Positions 17,974 through 28,726 of a stretch of DNA of 64,000 nt are shown in pieces. Origin of the DNA: Lactococcus petauri. GTDB lineage: Bacteria > Bacillota > Bacilli > Lactobacillales > Streptococcaceae. Made by a program: the position numbers and the translations under genes. The stretch is taken from NCBI RefSeq assembly GCF_002154895.1, contig NZ_MUIZ01000006.1, positions 124,001-188,000 on the forward strand. Reading direction: 5' to 3'. The notes beneath the pieces were generated by a model that saw nothing but the letters and a program-made list of their open reading frames with translations, ran no database searches and was not told the origin of the DNA. Positions within the stretch are counted from its first letter, which is position 1. Each line of letters starts with the position of its first letter.

Positions 17974-18002
17974 TTGAAATAAGGGCGGAAAAATAGTAAA
18001 AT
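17974..18002 (+). promoter_or_regulatory. enolase promoter
   Basis: TTGAAA (17974-17979), a 17-bp spacer and TAAAAT (17997-18002). It lies 52 nt upstream of the eno ATG. Confidence 0.7.
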
Positions 18003-18035
18003 CATAGTGTATTAAAAAGTGCAGAAAGCACTTAA

Positions 18036-19355
<1,320 letters not shown>

Positions 19356-19479
19356 GGTTTAGAGAGCAACTAATGCTTTAAGAAATATTCTTTCTATGCT
19401 TAATTTTTAAACATAGGAGGAATGTTTTTTTTTGTTTGCAAATTGAGAGACAAGAGGCAATGGTCTAAAGGTTAGCTTA

Positions 19480-19488
19480 TGCTATAAT
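19480..19488 (+). promoter_or_regulatory. extended -10 promoter placed for a leaderless transcript (menG)
   Basis: TGCTATAAT has its -10 box at 19483-19488, and the expected transcription start coincides with ATG 19495. Confidence 0.6.
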
Positions 19489-19494
19489 GAGTAC

Positions 19495-20226
19495 ATGAAT
19501 AAGGTTAACGAAGAACGTGTACACGAAATATTTAATAATATATCCACTGATTATGACAAAATGAATGCAATCATAAGTTTCAAACAGCATGACTTATGGC
19601 GGGATAAAACCATGAAAAAAATGGGGAATTTGTCCGGCATGACTATTTTGGATTTGTGTTGTGGTACTGGGGATTGGACATTCGACCTTTCAAAAGCTGT
19701 GGGTCAGAAGGGTAAGGTCGTGGGCTTAGACTTTTCTGAAAATATGCTGAAAGTTGCCCAAGCTAAACTTGATAAAAAAGACAACAACAACATTGAATTT
19801 ATTCAAGGAAATGCTATGGCTATTCCTTTTGAAAAGGAAATGTTTGATGTAGTTACGATTGGTTACGGCTTGAGAAATACTCCTGACTATCTCACAGTAC
19901 TACGAGAAATTTTCCGTGTCTTAAAACCCGGAGGAAAAGTAGTGTGTATTGAAACTTCTCATCCGACTTTGCCTATTTACAAGCAAGCATTTGAATTTTA
20001 CTTTAAAAAAGTGATGCCTTTTCTGGGTAAGGTCTTTGCCAAGTCTTTGAGAGAATACCAATGGCTTCAAAAATCTGCGGAGAATTTTCCTGATGCAAAA
20101 GCTTTGGCTTTGTTATTTAGTAAGGCTGGATTTTCTACTGTAAGCTATCAAAAATATGGTGGTGGAGCCATTGCTACGCACTTTGGGACCAAAGACTTTC
20201 CTGTAGCAAAAGAAGACTCAAAATAA
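19495..20226 (+). CDS. menG: demethylmenaquinone methyltransferase
   Basis: A 243-residue SAM-dependent methyltransferase of the UbiE/MenG family, catalysing the last step of menaquinone synthesis. Motifs are ILDLCCGTGDWT (motif I), GLDFSENML, FDVVTIGYGLRNTPD (family signature) and RVLKPGGKVV. The N-terminal VHEIFNNISTDYDKMN is also typical. There is no ribosome binding site, and the -10 box TATAAT ends 6 nt before the ATG, so the mRNA is probably leaderless. No other menaquinone gene is nearby. Confidence 0.92.
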   Translation: MNKVNEERVHEIFNNISTDYDKMNAIISFKQHDLWRDKTMKKMGNLSGMTILDLCCGTGDWTFDLSKAVGQKGKVVGLDFSENMLKVAQAKLDKKDNNNIEFIQGNAMAIPFEKEMFDVVTIGYGLRNTPDYLTVLREIFRVLKPGGKVVCIETSHPTLPIYKQAFEFYFKKVMPFLGKVFAKSLREYQWLQKSAENFPDAKALALLFSKAGFSTVSYQKYGGGAIATHFGTKDFPVAKEDSK

Positions 20227-20237
20227 ATTTAGAGCGA

Positions 20238-20275
20238 CAAAAGACTTTGTTTACATTTGTAAACAAAGTCTTTTG
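20238..20275 (+). terminator. long perfect hairpin after menG
   Basis: A 17-bp perfect stem (20238-20254 with 20259-20275) has the loop ATTT. No long T run follows, so it may be a processing or stability structure as well as a terminator. Confidence 0.65.
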
Positions 20276-20348
20276 CTTTCTGAATTTTAAGTGATATACT
20301 AACAACATATAAAGAACGAAGTAAAATTCAAAAGAAATGAGAATAATT

Positions 20349-21185
20349 ATGTACACCCAACCCTTTAATATTAAAACTATTACTTTGAAAGCTTCCAATC
20401 GACAAGTTATGCGTTATTTTTATGAGGAATTATTAGGCTTTTATCTTGCAGAAGAAACAGAAGATACACTTTCTTACTCATTCAGAGAAAAAGAAGTTCC
20501 TTTTTTGAAACTTGAGTTTGGGGGAATTTCTAGTACAGAAAAAACAACCGGACTTTTTCATTATGCTATTCTTTTTCCCGATCGTGCCTCAAAAGCTGGA
20601 CTTATTGAACGACTCATTAAGGCAAAATACCCGCTAGGAGCGGGGGATCATCTCGTAAGTGAGTCTTTCTATCTTAGTGATCCTGAAGGAAATGGAATAG
20701 AGCTCTATCATGACCGCGATCCGAAAAATTGGAAGTGGGATGATGAGGGGCAGGTGGAAATGGGGACCTTTGCTGTTGATGTTGAGGCTGTTTTAGCAAC
20801 AAAAAAAGAAGGAACATTTGGTTATCCGGCAAAAATGAGTATTGGACATCTCCATTTCACAGGAAATTCTCTCGCACAGGCTGATACACTCTTTATTAAT
20901 ATACTTCAGACGGATTTAGTTGCGCGAGTGGGTAATACAGCTCATTTTTACTCGCAAAATCATTACCATCATCACTTTGCGACAAATCTCTGGGAAGGAA
21001 CAAGCTTGGAAAAACGAAACCTACAAAAAAATGGTATTTTAGCTTGGGAGATTGAAGTTGGAAAAGAATATTATGAAGCACTTTTGGAAAGACTGGAGGC
21101 AGCAGAAAGGACTTATGAAACAAGAAGTAAGAGCATTATCTTAGAGGATCATGTCGGAGCGCAACTTGTGATAACGCAGATATAA
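20349..21185 (+). CDS. VOC-superfamily ring-cleavage-dioxygenase-like protein (CatE-like)
   Basis: A 278-residue protein made of two glyoxalase/VOC modules, the architecture of extradiol catechol 2,3-dioxygenases. Visible points are HYAILFP and YHDRDPKNW in the first half and GHLHFTGN and HHHFATNLWEG in the second, where metal-binding His and Glu would lie. ATG 20349 is used; an in-frame ATG at 20337 lies 12 nt upstream. Neither has a good ribosome binding site. The extended -10 TGATATACT is at about 20290. The real substrate is unknown. It is convergent with an exporter annotated for aromatic acids, which is suggestive only. Confidence 0.75.
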   Translation: MYTQPFNIKTITLKASNRQVMRYFYEELLGFYLAEETEDTLSYSFREKEVPFLKLEFGGISSTEKTTGLFHYAILFPDRASKAGLIERLIKAKYPLGAGDHLVSESFYLSDPEGNGIELYHDRDPKNWKWDDEGQVEMGTFAVDVEAVLATKKEGTFGYPAKMSIGHLHFTGNSLAQADTLFINILQTDLVARVGNTAHFYSQNHYHHHFATNLWEGTSLEKRNLQKNGILAWEIEVGKEYYEALLERLEAAERTYETRSKSIILEDHVGAQLVITQI

Positions 21186-21225
21186 AAAACCTTGCTAGCT
21201 CATATGAGTAACAAGGTTTTTTTAT
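21183..21225. terminator. bidirectional terminator between convergent genes
   Basis: AAAACCTTG pairs with CAAGGTTTT around a loop of about 18 nt, with A and T runs on the outer sides. It serves the VOC gene on the plus strand and the exporter gene on the minus strand. Confidence 0.7.
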
Positions 21226-21234
21226 ATTCTCAGT

Positions 21235-22215
21235 TTAGGAAGCATTGTTGGTCTGATTCAATGCAAAAGTATTTTTTTCTTGAATCAGTAGTTCAAGCAA
21301 CTGGAGCACTTGGAAAAGACCTGCGCGATTTTCAAACTCTTCACGTGTTTGAGGCAAGTCCATCTGACGATAATGAGAATAAGCATTTTCTATTTTCTTT
21401 AAGAGCTCACTGCCGTCATTATGTGCAGCATAGGTGAGTGACAAAGTTTCAAAAATGTTAGAAATTTCGGCGATATGTGTGCTGTCCACATCTATTTCTT
21501 CTAGTTTCATAATAATATCTTTGAGCAGTGTAATTTGGATATGGCGCATGTCGAAATAACGTTGATAAAATGTATTATTTCTTAAAAGATTATTCTCTGA
21601 TTTTTCAGTAGCAATCTTACTGCTGGCATCGATAAGTTCCAACAGGTTGTCACACTGAGCAACAAGATCTTGGAGATCTTGCTTTTGATTTAAACAGATC
21701 ACGAGATGTGCTGAAATATTTTTGAATTCCTTTTCTAAAATATTGAGATTGTTTTCTAATAATCTTTCATTACTTGGCATATATATGTTTGCCAAAAGTG
21801 CTAAACCTACCCCAATAAACATTAATGAAAACTCGTTTCCTACGAGAGGAAAAGTTATTTCTTGAGCTAGAAGGTAGTGGGAAAAAAGAACGGAGTTTAC
21901 GACAATACCTTCACTAGTATTTGTGGCGACAGAGATGGGAATAAATAAAAGTAAGAAAATACCAAAAGATAAAGGTGTAAAATTAAATAAATTTAAAACG
22001 ATGAAGGCGAGTAAAGTAGCGATGATAAGTCCTAAAACACGCATAAAGCCTAAACGTAAGGTACTTTTCTGCGTGTTCGTAATGGAGAGAATGGCAATGA
22101 TTCCTGCACTGGTCGCAGATTCTAAGTGGAAAAATTGTGCAATAATAATGGCTAATGTTGCACAAATTGCTGTTTTGATTGTTCTTTGCCCTATTTTGAT
22201 ATGGCTGTAGTTCAC
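21235..22215 (-). CDS. aromatic acid exporter family (ArAE/DUF939) membrane protein
   Basis: A 326-residue protein. The start is GTG 22215, because AAGGAG lies 7 nt before it on this strand; a longer reading to 22269 runs through the promoter. The first ~145 residues hold about five to six membrane helices, including the family-typical KTAICATLA and SAGIIAILSITNTQKST. The remainder is a cytoplasmic helical domain. Members resemble half of a FUSC/AaeB-type exporter. The substrate is unknown. Confidence 0.82.
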   Translation of the reverse strand: MNYSHIKIGQRTIKTAICATLAIIIAQFFHLESATSAGIIAILSITNTQKSTLRLGFMRVLGLIIATLLAFIVLNLFNFTPLSFGIFLLLFIPISVATNTSEGIVVNSVLFSHYLLAQEITFPLVGNEFSLMFIGVGLALLANIYMPSNERLLENNLNILEKEFKNISAHLVICLNQKQDLQDLVAQCDNLLELIDASSKIATEKSENNLLRNNTFYQRYFDMRHIQITLLKDIIMKLEEIDVDSTHIAEISNIFETLSLTYAAHNDGSELLKKIENAYSHYRQMDLPQTREEFENRAGLFQVLQLLELLIQEKNTFALNQTNNAS

Positions 22216-22439
22216 ATTTTGTCTCCTTGTGATAGTATATAAGTAGTGAAAGACATTTCTCAAAGACATAATGTGTTTTGAGAGCTTTCTTAACTAGAGT
22301 AATTATACCAAAAAATAGGATAGAAACAGAGGCAACACTTTCAAAATTTTAGCTAAGAAGAGTTTCTTTTGTGTTTCAGAGCAAATGAGACGAGTGGAAT
22401 GAAAAAACTGTGTATAATAGAATAAAGGAGAAAAAACAG

Positions 22440-22970
22440 ATGAAAAAGTATATTATTGTAGGGATGTTTTCGTTCTTACTTGGAGCAATAGTAGCCTTAG
22501 GGATATCTAATATTACTCAATCACCTGCTACACCGATGGCAAAGGAAAGTTCTAGTTCCTCGACGTCCAAAACGGAGAGGAGCTCTTCAAGTAGTTCCTC
22601 TGAAGTTAAAACAACTCCATCTTCCACTTCAACAAGTAGTAGTGAACAGTCTATCTCTTCTCTCTATCATCTTGTCCCACCTCAAAGCGCCTATAAGAAT
22701 TTAATTGTAGCTAAGACAGCGGAAGCAGAAGCTTATATCCAAACCAATGGTTACAATCTTATCAGTAAAACGAATAAGGACTTGAATGAAAAGACACTCA
22801 TCAGCGAAGCATCTACAGAACTGCCGAATCCGGTTGATACCTCCGGGAAAGAAAGTTATCTTTATTTTTGGGCAAATGATGCGCAAGCAAACGAGCTAGG
22901 CGCTGTTCGAATGGATAATAAAGTTGTTTTCTTTAAAGCTACAGATGAATACTTAAGTCGTTTGAATTAA
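22440..22970 (+). CDS. secreted or membrane-anchored Ser/Thr-rich protein of unknown function
   Basis: A 176-residue protein. ATG 22440 follows AAAGGAG; the -10 box TATAAT is at 22413-22418. Residues 4-24 are a signal anchor. A low-complexity Ser/Thr/Lys stretch (about 34-72) follows, then a ~100-residue globular domain that I do not recognise. No lipobox or LPXTG is present. A diverged, frameshifted copy of its 3' third and terminator lies at 31874-32081, on the far side of the surface-polymer gene block, so this gene marks the left edge of an insertion or rearrangement. Confidence 0.7.
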   Translation: MKKYIIVGMFSFLLGAIVALGISNITQSPATPMAKESSSSSTSKTERSSSSSSSEVKTTPSSTSTSSSEQSISSLYHLVPPQSAYKNLIVAKTAEAEAYIQTNGYNLISKTNKDLNEKTLISEASTELPNPVDTSGKESYLYFWANDAQANELGAVRMDNKVVFFKATDEYLSRLN

Positions 22971-23008
22971 AAAAGACAGGATGTAAATCCTGTCTTTTTT
23001 TGTAGGAA
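22800..23008 (+). repeat. direct repeat, left copy (3' part of the Ser-rich protein gene plus terminator)
   Basis: About 208 bp match 31874-32081 in the same orientation, with roughly 85% identity by eye. The copy covers codons ~121-176 of the intact gene, its stop and the following hairpin. Confidence 0.9.
22969..22999 (+). terminator. terminator of the Ser-rich protein gene
   Basis: The stem AAGACAGGAT/ATCCTGTCTT has a GTAA loop and a T run. Confidence 0.85.
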
Positions 23009-23602
23009 GCAAAAAAATGTTAAGTAAATCAATGTTTAATTATTATTATTTGTAGTAGGTCACTTGATATAAATACTTGTTTAAAATATTATATCTGAGA
23101 TTATTTTATTAAAGAATTCATCTATTTTTTCATATCAAACTTCTTTGAAATAAAAAAATTTTACCAATAACTCTAAAAAAATTGGTCTTTGGTACTCAAT
23201 TTTATGGGTGAAAAAAGATAAAAAACGGAGGTTGCCATGAATTGATACGTGGTAATTTTTTTTCTTTTTTTTAAGAAATATTAGAAAAAAATCTTAATAT
23301 TTAAGTAACAATGTTTAGAAAATCCCAGTATAACAGGGATGATAGGTGTGTCAGTATAATTCGGATTTAATTGATACTCATAAAATGTAACGGCTGTGTT
23401 GATCCTTAAAAATCACTTCTTTAGTTTATATTAAATAGAATTAGGAGTCAATGTTTAAAAATTATCCATATTCGTTATTTATCAAAAAAACAGGTTTAAT
23501 CTAGCTTCTCAACACTTAATTGTCAGAAAAATCCGAATTATATTGAAAAACACATAAAACCGCTTCTTAAATAATCACAAGAAATAAAAAGGAGATTCAA
23601 GA
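23009..23602. other. 594-nt AT-rich non-coding region before the giant surface protein
   Basis: I see no gene. It contains the inverted repeat pair listed separately, poly-A/T tracts and the AAAGGAGA ribosome binding site (23589-23596) of the next gene. Its great length and composition suggest a regulated upstream region or foreign DNA. Confidence 0.6.
23355..23542. repeat. 14-bp inverted repeats 160 bp apart upstream of the surface protein gene
   Basis: TATAATTCGGATTT (23355-23368) and its exact complement AAATCCGAATTATA (23529-23542). Each match extends a little further with one mismatch (CA next to the TATAATT end). The outer repeat ends about 60 nt before the start codon. This could be a pair of operators or the arms of an invertible segment. 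Confidence 0.6.
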
Positions 23603-26600
23603 TTGAAAAAAAATGGTAAATATTACGTTGCAGGAGTTTTGCTTATCCCAGGTATATTAGGAGTTGTGGCATATAGCTCAACTTATGGTACAGAAGATAA
23701 AAAGGCAGGTGTGAAACAAGAACAAATTATTAGCACACCAGTTACTCAAGTATCTGGAGCAAATATTACAGCTTTAAATGCAGATTCAACAACAAATAAT
23801 TACTCTGGTATTTCACCAGCAATCGGTCTTACAACTTTCAAAGATACGTACAAAGAATTAGAAGCAGATGCGGATACTTTACATATTCATACAAAATCTC
23901 ATGGTAATGGTACAGCAGCATTACAAGCTTATCGTCAAGAGATTTCTATTGATTCAGACATTGCAGATGAGTTCTTTAATACAAAAGATTTTCAAAAATA
24001 TATCAGTGGTACGGTGAAAAGATCCAAAGACAGTGCCTTTGGTGGAACAAAAACCTTTGATATACAAAAAGATCTATGGGATAAAAGCTCATTGTTTAGT
24101 TCCGAAACAATGAATTATGATAGTAAACATAAGGTTATTTATTATAAAACAGCACAATATACAGTCCAAATTGCCTCTGGTATTGACATCGAAGTAGATA
24201 TGAATATTGATTTGGGACAATGGGCTAAAGATACAGGACGTCTGGTAGAACGTAAACCTAACTATAGCATCACAGCTAAAACAGATGCTAACTCGATGGC
24301 TATTGGTTTCACAAATAAAATTGTTGGTAGTGTCTCAAGTGATGACATTTTAGATTCATGGATTGAGAATCCGGTAGAAGATACGACACTTTATTATCTA
24401 ACTGAAAAGAATTCATACTTCTATGGAAATGGTCTTCAAGATGAAATTAATGAACATCCTACAGATTATGACATTGAATTGATGGTTAATGGCACACCGT
24501 TTAAATACATCCAGATGGCATCAGAAGACGGTGGAACTAATTCTCGTGGTGAAACTATTAAAAAAGGAGATTGGGATTTTGACTTTGGAAGTTATTTAAA
24601 TCCTGGTGATGTGGTTACTGCACGTGTACGTGGTAAAGAAAAATATGAAAATATTAATGGTGTACGACCTACAAAATATTCAGCTACCACACATGCAAGT
24701 GATGCAACAAACATTGTTTCTTGGGAAGATTGGAAAGTAGCGGAGCCATCTGTTCCAATACTTTATGAAGATGACTTGATCATTCCTTTCCATGCACCAG
24801 TACAAAATCAACAACTTAACCGCTCTTATAAACTGATTGTTACAGTAAACGATCAAGAAGTTTATAATAAAGCTGTTAAGGATGAAACAGACACAAATGT
24901 TCCATATCTTAGTGGTTTAGTAGAAGGCGATGTGGTGAAAGCAAAAATTGTTGGATCTCAACCAGGTGAGCCAGATAAAGAAAGTTCTGAAATTACCACA
25001 GTCGTAACGAGTCAAGATAATGAAGGTTACGATGATTGGGAGGTACAAAAAGCAGTAATTAATGGCCCACTGTATGAGGGTGCAACTGTTATTAGTGGTT
25101 ATGTTCCGATTCAAAACCGTGCAGCTGGACGCACTTATGATCTTAAAGTTTACATTGGTGATGAGCTTGTCATTGATGACAAAGATATTGATGTTGCTTT
25201 AAAATCATATAACTACAGCTACTCTCTTACAGATTTAAAAGATCTTAAAGAGGGAACATTGAATTATGGTGATAAGATTAAAGCAGTTGTTACAGGACAT
25301 CAACCTAATGGTGAAAATAATGTCGTCTATGATGATAAGACCGTTGAATCTGAATTAACTGTAAGTGATAATACAGGTTATGCTTCTTGGGAAGTAAATA
25401 AACCTCAGCTTAATAAAATGGTAGATACAGATACTGTAATTACAGGTAATATTGGTGAGCAAAATATTGAAGCAGGACGGACATATAAGGCCGCACTTTC
25501 AATTGACGGTGGAGAACCAATTTATGTTAAACCAAAAGCGGATGGTTCTTTTGAACTTAAAGAAGTGGCCTTAAAAGAAGGTTCACAAGTTTCTGCCACA
25601 GTGATTGGGTCGCAAGATAATCGTGAAGATAAAGAAAGTGGAGCGACAGTTGAAACTGTTACAGATGCCACAAACTATGAGGGTTGGGAAGTGAACAAAC
25701 CAACTGTAAATCAACTGAAAGATACTGACACAGAAATCACAGGTAATATTGGTGAACAAAACAAAGAATTTGGTCGCACTTATGACGTCGAAGTCTTTGT
25801 AAATAACATTTCTAAAGGTAAAGCAGAAGTTGCATCCGATGGAAGTTTTAAAGCTGATAAAATTGTCCTCAATGAAGATGATAAAGTTACAGCTACAGTA
25901 ACTGGTCACCAAGATGGTAAAGCAGATAAAACAGCGACATCAGCTGAAGTAATCGTTAGTGATGCTTCAAACTATGCAGGTTGGAAAGTGAACAAACCAA
26001 CTGTTAACGCACTGGAAGATGGTAAAGTAGCTGTTACTGGTACTATCGGTGAACAAAATAAAGAATTTGGCCGCACCTATGATGTAGAAGTCTTTGTAAA
26101 TGGTGAGACACAAGGAGCTGCAACAGTTGCTGCTGATGGCACTTTTGCAACAAAAGAAATTTCACTAAAAGAAGGTGATAAAGTTACAGCTACAGTAACT
26201 GGTCACCAAAGCGGTAAGGCAGATAAAACTGCAACATCAGATGAAGTAATTGTCAGCGATTCGTCTCACTATGATGAATGGACTGTAGCTCCGGCTTCCC
26301 TAGATGAAATCTTCGCTCATGCTGATGGCATTACAGGAGAACTTCCAAAGGAAGACAGTTCTTATGGCCGAAATTATGAAATCATCGCTAAGGTTGATGG
26401 AGAAGAAGTAGCACGCAATAAAGTAGAGGCTAACCAAGCTGGCTATACTATTGCCTTACCTGAAACAGTAGATCTTAAAGAAGGACAAACTGTTTCTGTG
26501 CAAGTTGTAGGGCATCAAGAAGGTAAAGAAGATAAACTCAGTTCAGAAACTTCTGTGAAAGTTCAAGAACAAGTCTTTACAACTGCTTCTAACTTCAAAA

Positions 26601-27346
26601 ACGGTTATTGGCAAAATTATGGCTTAGTCTATGAAGGTCAAATTGACAATCAAGGTTGGGATATGTCAGATGGATCACGTGTAACAAAAACAGCACAACT
26701 CGTAAATCACACCACTGGTGAAGTTGTAACAGAGGGAATCCAAGCTGCAAATACAAACTGGTATGATTCATCACGCTATAACGGTTACCAAATTATTATT
26801 AGCAATGATGTTTTGAGTAAACTTGATGCGGGTGAGTATACACTTCAATTAACGGTTGCCATTGACGGAGAAACTAAAGAAACAATTGATTTAGCTTTGG
26901 ATCAGGTAGTTTCTTTCATGGGTCCTATGCATGACAACTATGCAGATCTTGAGGAAGTTGTTATTGAACGTAATACTGTAACACCAAAAGTTATTGATAA
27001 CAAACCAGGTTTCACTATCACTAAAGATACAGAAGCTTCAGTTCAAGTCTTTAATAAATACTGGAACACTTCTGATCAATTGGTCTTTGAAGGTTATGTG
27101 AATACATCAGCTCAACTCACAGATGTGACTAAGAAATTAATCATCAAAGATGCATCAGGAGAAACAGTCGACACACGTAACATTCAAAACTTCGCAAGCT
27201 CATGGGGAATTCCTGTAGATGTAGATGAATCACAATCTTTCCAAGCGATTGTGCCAAATGCATACTCAGATCAAGCCAAATATACCTATGAATTAGTTTA
27301 TACTGATGCTGACGGAAAAACACTATTGACAGAAGTTCTTAAATAA
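23603..27346 (+). CDS. giant secreted Ig-like-repeat surface protein
   Basis: A 1247-residue protein starting at TTG 23603 behind AAAGGAGA. A signal peptide or anchor occupies residues ~5-30. The N-terminal ~370 residues are unique. Six repeats of ~85-115 residues follow, marked by Trp motifs such as YEGWEVNKPTVN, beginning near nt 24719, 25024, 25377, 25675, 25972 and 26268. They resemble bacterial Ig-like domains (Big type). Two C-terminal modules carry YWQNYGLVYEG and YWNTSDQLVFEG. Repeats 4 and 5 are nearly the same, a sign of recent internal duplication. No LPXTG, WxL or other sorting signal ends the protein, so retention may depend on an uncleaved signal or on the polymer made by the following genes. 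Confidence 0.8.
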   Translation: MKKNGKYYVAGVLLIPGILGVVAYSSTYGTEDKKAGVKQEQIISTPVTQVSGANITALNADSTTNNYSGISPAIGLTTFKDTYKELEADADTLHIHTKSHGNGTAALQAYRQEISIDSDIADEFFNTKDFQKYISGTVKRSKDSAFGGTKTFDIQKDLWDKSSLFSSETMNYDSKHKVIYYKTAQYTVQIASGIDIEVDMNIDLGQWAKDTGRLVERKPNYSITAKTDANSMAIGFTNKIVGSVSSDDILDSWIENPVEDTTLYYLTEKNSYFYGNGLQDEINEHPTDYDIELMVNGTPFKYIQMASEDGGTNSRGETIKKGDWDFDFGSYLNPGDVVTARVRGKEKYENINGVRPTKYSATTHASDATNIVSWEDWKVAEPSVPILYEDDLIIPFHAPVQNQQLNRSYKLIVTVNDQEVYNKAVKDETDTNVPYLSGLVEGDVVKAKIVGSQPGEPDKESSEITTVVTSQDNEGYDDWEVQKAVINGPLYEGATVISGYVPIQNRAAGRTYDLKVYIGDELVIDDKDIDVALKSYNYSYSLTDLKDLKEGTLNYGDKIKAVVTGHQPNGENNVVYDDKTVESELTVSDNTGYASWEVNKPQLNKMVDTDTVITGNIGEQNIEAGRTYKAALSIDGGEPIYVKPKADGSFELKEVALKEGSQVSATVIGSQDNREDKESGATVETVTDATNYEGWEVNKPTVNQLKDTDTEITGNIGEQNKEFGRTYDVEVFVNNISKGKAEVASDGSFKADKIVLNEDDKVTATVTGHQDGKADKTATSAEVIVSDASNYAGWKVNKPTVNALEDGKVAVTGTIGEQNKEFGRTYDVEVFVNGETQGAATVAADGTFATKEISLKEGDKVTATVTGHQSGKADKTATSDEVIVSDSSHYDEWTVAPASLDEIFAHADGITGELPKEDSSYGRNYEIIAKVDGEEVARNKVEANQAGYTIALPETVDLKEGQTVSVQVVGHQEGKEDKLSSETSVKVQEQVFTTASNFKNGYWQNYGLVYEGQIDNQGWDMSDGSRVTKTAQLVNHTTGEVVTEGIQAANTNWYDSSRYNGYQIIISNDVLSKLDAGEYTLQLTVAIDGETKETIDLALDQVVSFMGPMHDNYADLEEVVIERNTVTPKVIDNKPGFTITKDTEASVQVFNKYWNTSDQLVFEGYVNTSAQLTDVTKKLIIKDASGETVDTRNIQNFASSWGIPVDVDESQSFQAIVPNAYSDQAKYTYELVYTDADGKTLLTEVLK

Positions 27347-27362
27347 AAACTTTGTTAATCAC

Positions 27363-27396
27363 AAGTGTATCATTTTCAGAAATGATACACTTTTTT
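27363..27396 (+). terminator. terminator after the surface protein gene
   Basis: A perfect 13-bp stem (27363-27375 with 27380-27392) has a TCAG loop and a T run. It separates the surface protein gene from the glycosyltransferase gene. Confidence 0.85.
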
Positions 27397-27414
27397 ATGG
27401 AAGTAAGGAGAAAA

Positions 27415-28713
27415 ATGTTTACCCTACCTAATTATTTATTTCTACCCTTGAAATGGATAAGTATAATCTTAGTAATTATCGTATTTGCTAATCTTGTCTA
27501 TTTCACATCTCTTTCAATTTTTGGATTGAAAAAACCTAAAAGAGATTATAGGATTGTTGCTGACAAAAAGAAGTTTGTTTTTGTCGTGCCAGCTCATAAT
27601 GAAGAAGCAGTTATTGCTAAAACAGTTGAAAGTTTGATTGCTCAAAACTATGACAATGCTCTTTATGATATTGTAGTCATTGCGGATAACTGTACAGACA
27701 AAACTGTAGATATTTTAAATCTTTTTGATCAGGTTACACTATTTGAAAATATTTCGAAACCTGATGAACCGCGTGGGAAACCACATGCCATTGCAAGATA
27801 CGTTGCATCGAATCATTGGAAAAATTATGATTATATTGCTTTTATTGATGCAGATAATATTGTCGATTCTAACTATTTAAAAGAAATGAATTCGCAGTTG
27901 ATTGCTCATCCAGAATTTACTGCAGTTCAGGGATATTTAGGAATGAAAAATGTCGCCTCATCAATAACTGCTTCTGGCTATGCGGCTGTATATTTTATCA
28001 CTAACCGTGCAGTACAATATGCAAACTATCGTTTAGGTTGGAATGCTGCGATTGGCGGAACTGGCTTTGTTCTTGATACGGAATATTTAGCCGAGAGAGG
28101 GTGGAATCCACGGAGCTATACTGAAGATTTTGAACTCCAAGTGGAACTTTCGATGGCTGGGAAGAAAAGTGGCTGGAATCATTTTGCGATAGTACATGAT
28201 GAAAAGCCTAACTCATTCATTGCGAGTCATAATCAGCGCACACGCTGGGCTCAGGGACATTGGTTTGTAGCTTTTTCTACAACTCTTAAGCAAATTAAAA
28301 CTATGTTCAAATCTCGTTCTTTTGGTGAGTTTCTTAGCAAATTAGAGACTTTGTTCTATTCTTATTCGATGGTTCGTCCAATAGCATTTTTGATGATTTT
28401 GATTTTTTCAGCTTTAGATAGTAGGCTGTTTGCTTATTTCCCTGATCTTTTCTCACTGCTCCGATTCTGGGTGGTTATTGAAATCTTGAACTTCCTAATT
28501 TTGCCGACGATTTACTTTGTTCAAGAGGCAGAGCCATATTTTGAAAAGAAAGATGGGATTGTAGCACGTATTCTATTCTACTTTCGCTTGATCGTTGCAT
28601 TCATATGGAATTCATTAACTTATATGCTTGCGCAAATTGTGGGATTCTTTACATGGTTTAAGCCGCAAAACAACTGGAAAAAAACAGCACATAGTGCATC
28701 ATTTGAGAAATAA
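27415..28713 (+). CDS. processive family-2 glycosyltransferase (membrane polysaccharide synthase)
   Basis: A 432-residue membrane enzyme. ATG 27415 follows TAAGGAG. One N-terminal helix (~12-37) is followed by the cytoplasmic GT-A domain and three to four C-terminal helices. All processive GT2 motifs are present: VPAHNEE, FIDADN (DxD), GGTGF, YTEDFEL (catalytic TED) and QRTRWAQGHW (QxxRW). Such enzymes polymerise and extrude beta-linked polysaccharides such as poly-N-acetylglucosamine, hyaluronan or cellulose. With UDP-GlcNAc 2-epimerase two genes downstream, a HexNAc (ManNAc- or GlcNAc-containing) polymer is plausible; this is inference. Confidence 0.88.
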   Translation: MFTLPNYLFLPLKWISIILVIIVFANLVYFTSLSIFGLKKPKRDYRIVADKKKFVFVVPAHNEEAVIAKTVESLIAQNYDNALYDIVVIADNCTDKTVDILNLFDQVTLFENISKPDEPRGKPHAIARYVASNHWKNYDYIAFIDADNIVDSNYLKEMNSQLIAHPEFTAVQGYLGMKNVASSITASGYAAVYFITNRAVQYANYRLGWNAAIGGTGFVLDTEYLAERGWNPRSYTEDFELQVELSMAGKKSGWNHFAIVHDEKPNSFIASHNQRTRWAQGHWFVAFSTTLKQIKTMFKSRSFGEFLSKLETLFYSYSMVRPIAFLMILIFSALDSRLFAYFPDLFSLLRFWVVIEILNFLILPTIYFVQEAEPYFEKKDGIVARILFYFRLIVAFIWNSLTYMLAQIVGFFTWFKPQNNWKKTAHSASFEK

Positions 28714-28726
28714 AAAAGGATAAAAA

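Noticed and set aside
22216-22269. Upstream ATG for the exporter-like gene
   Set aside because: AAGGAG and the spacing support GTG 22215; the upstream part covers the promoter.
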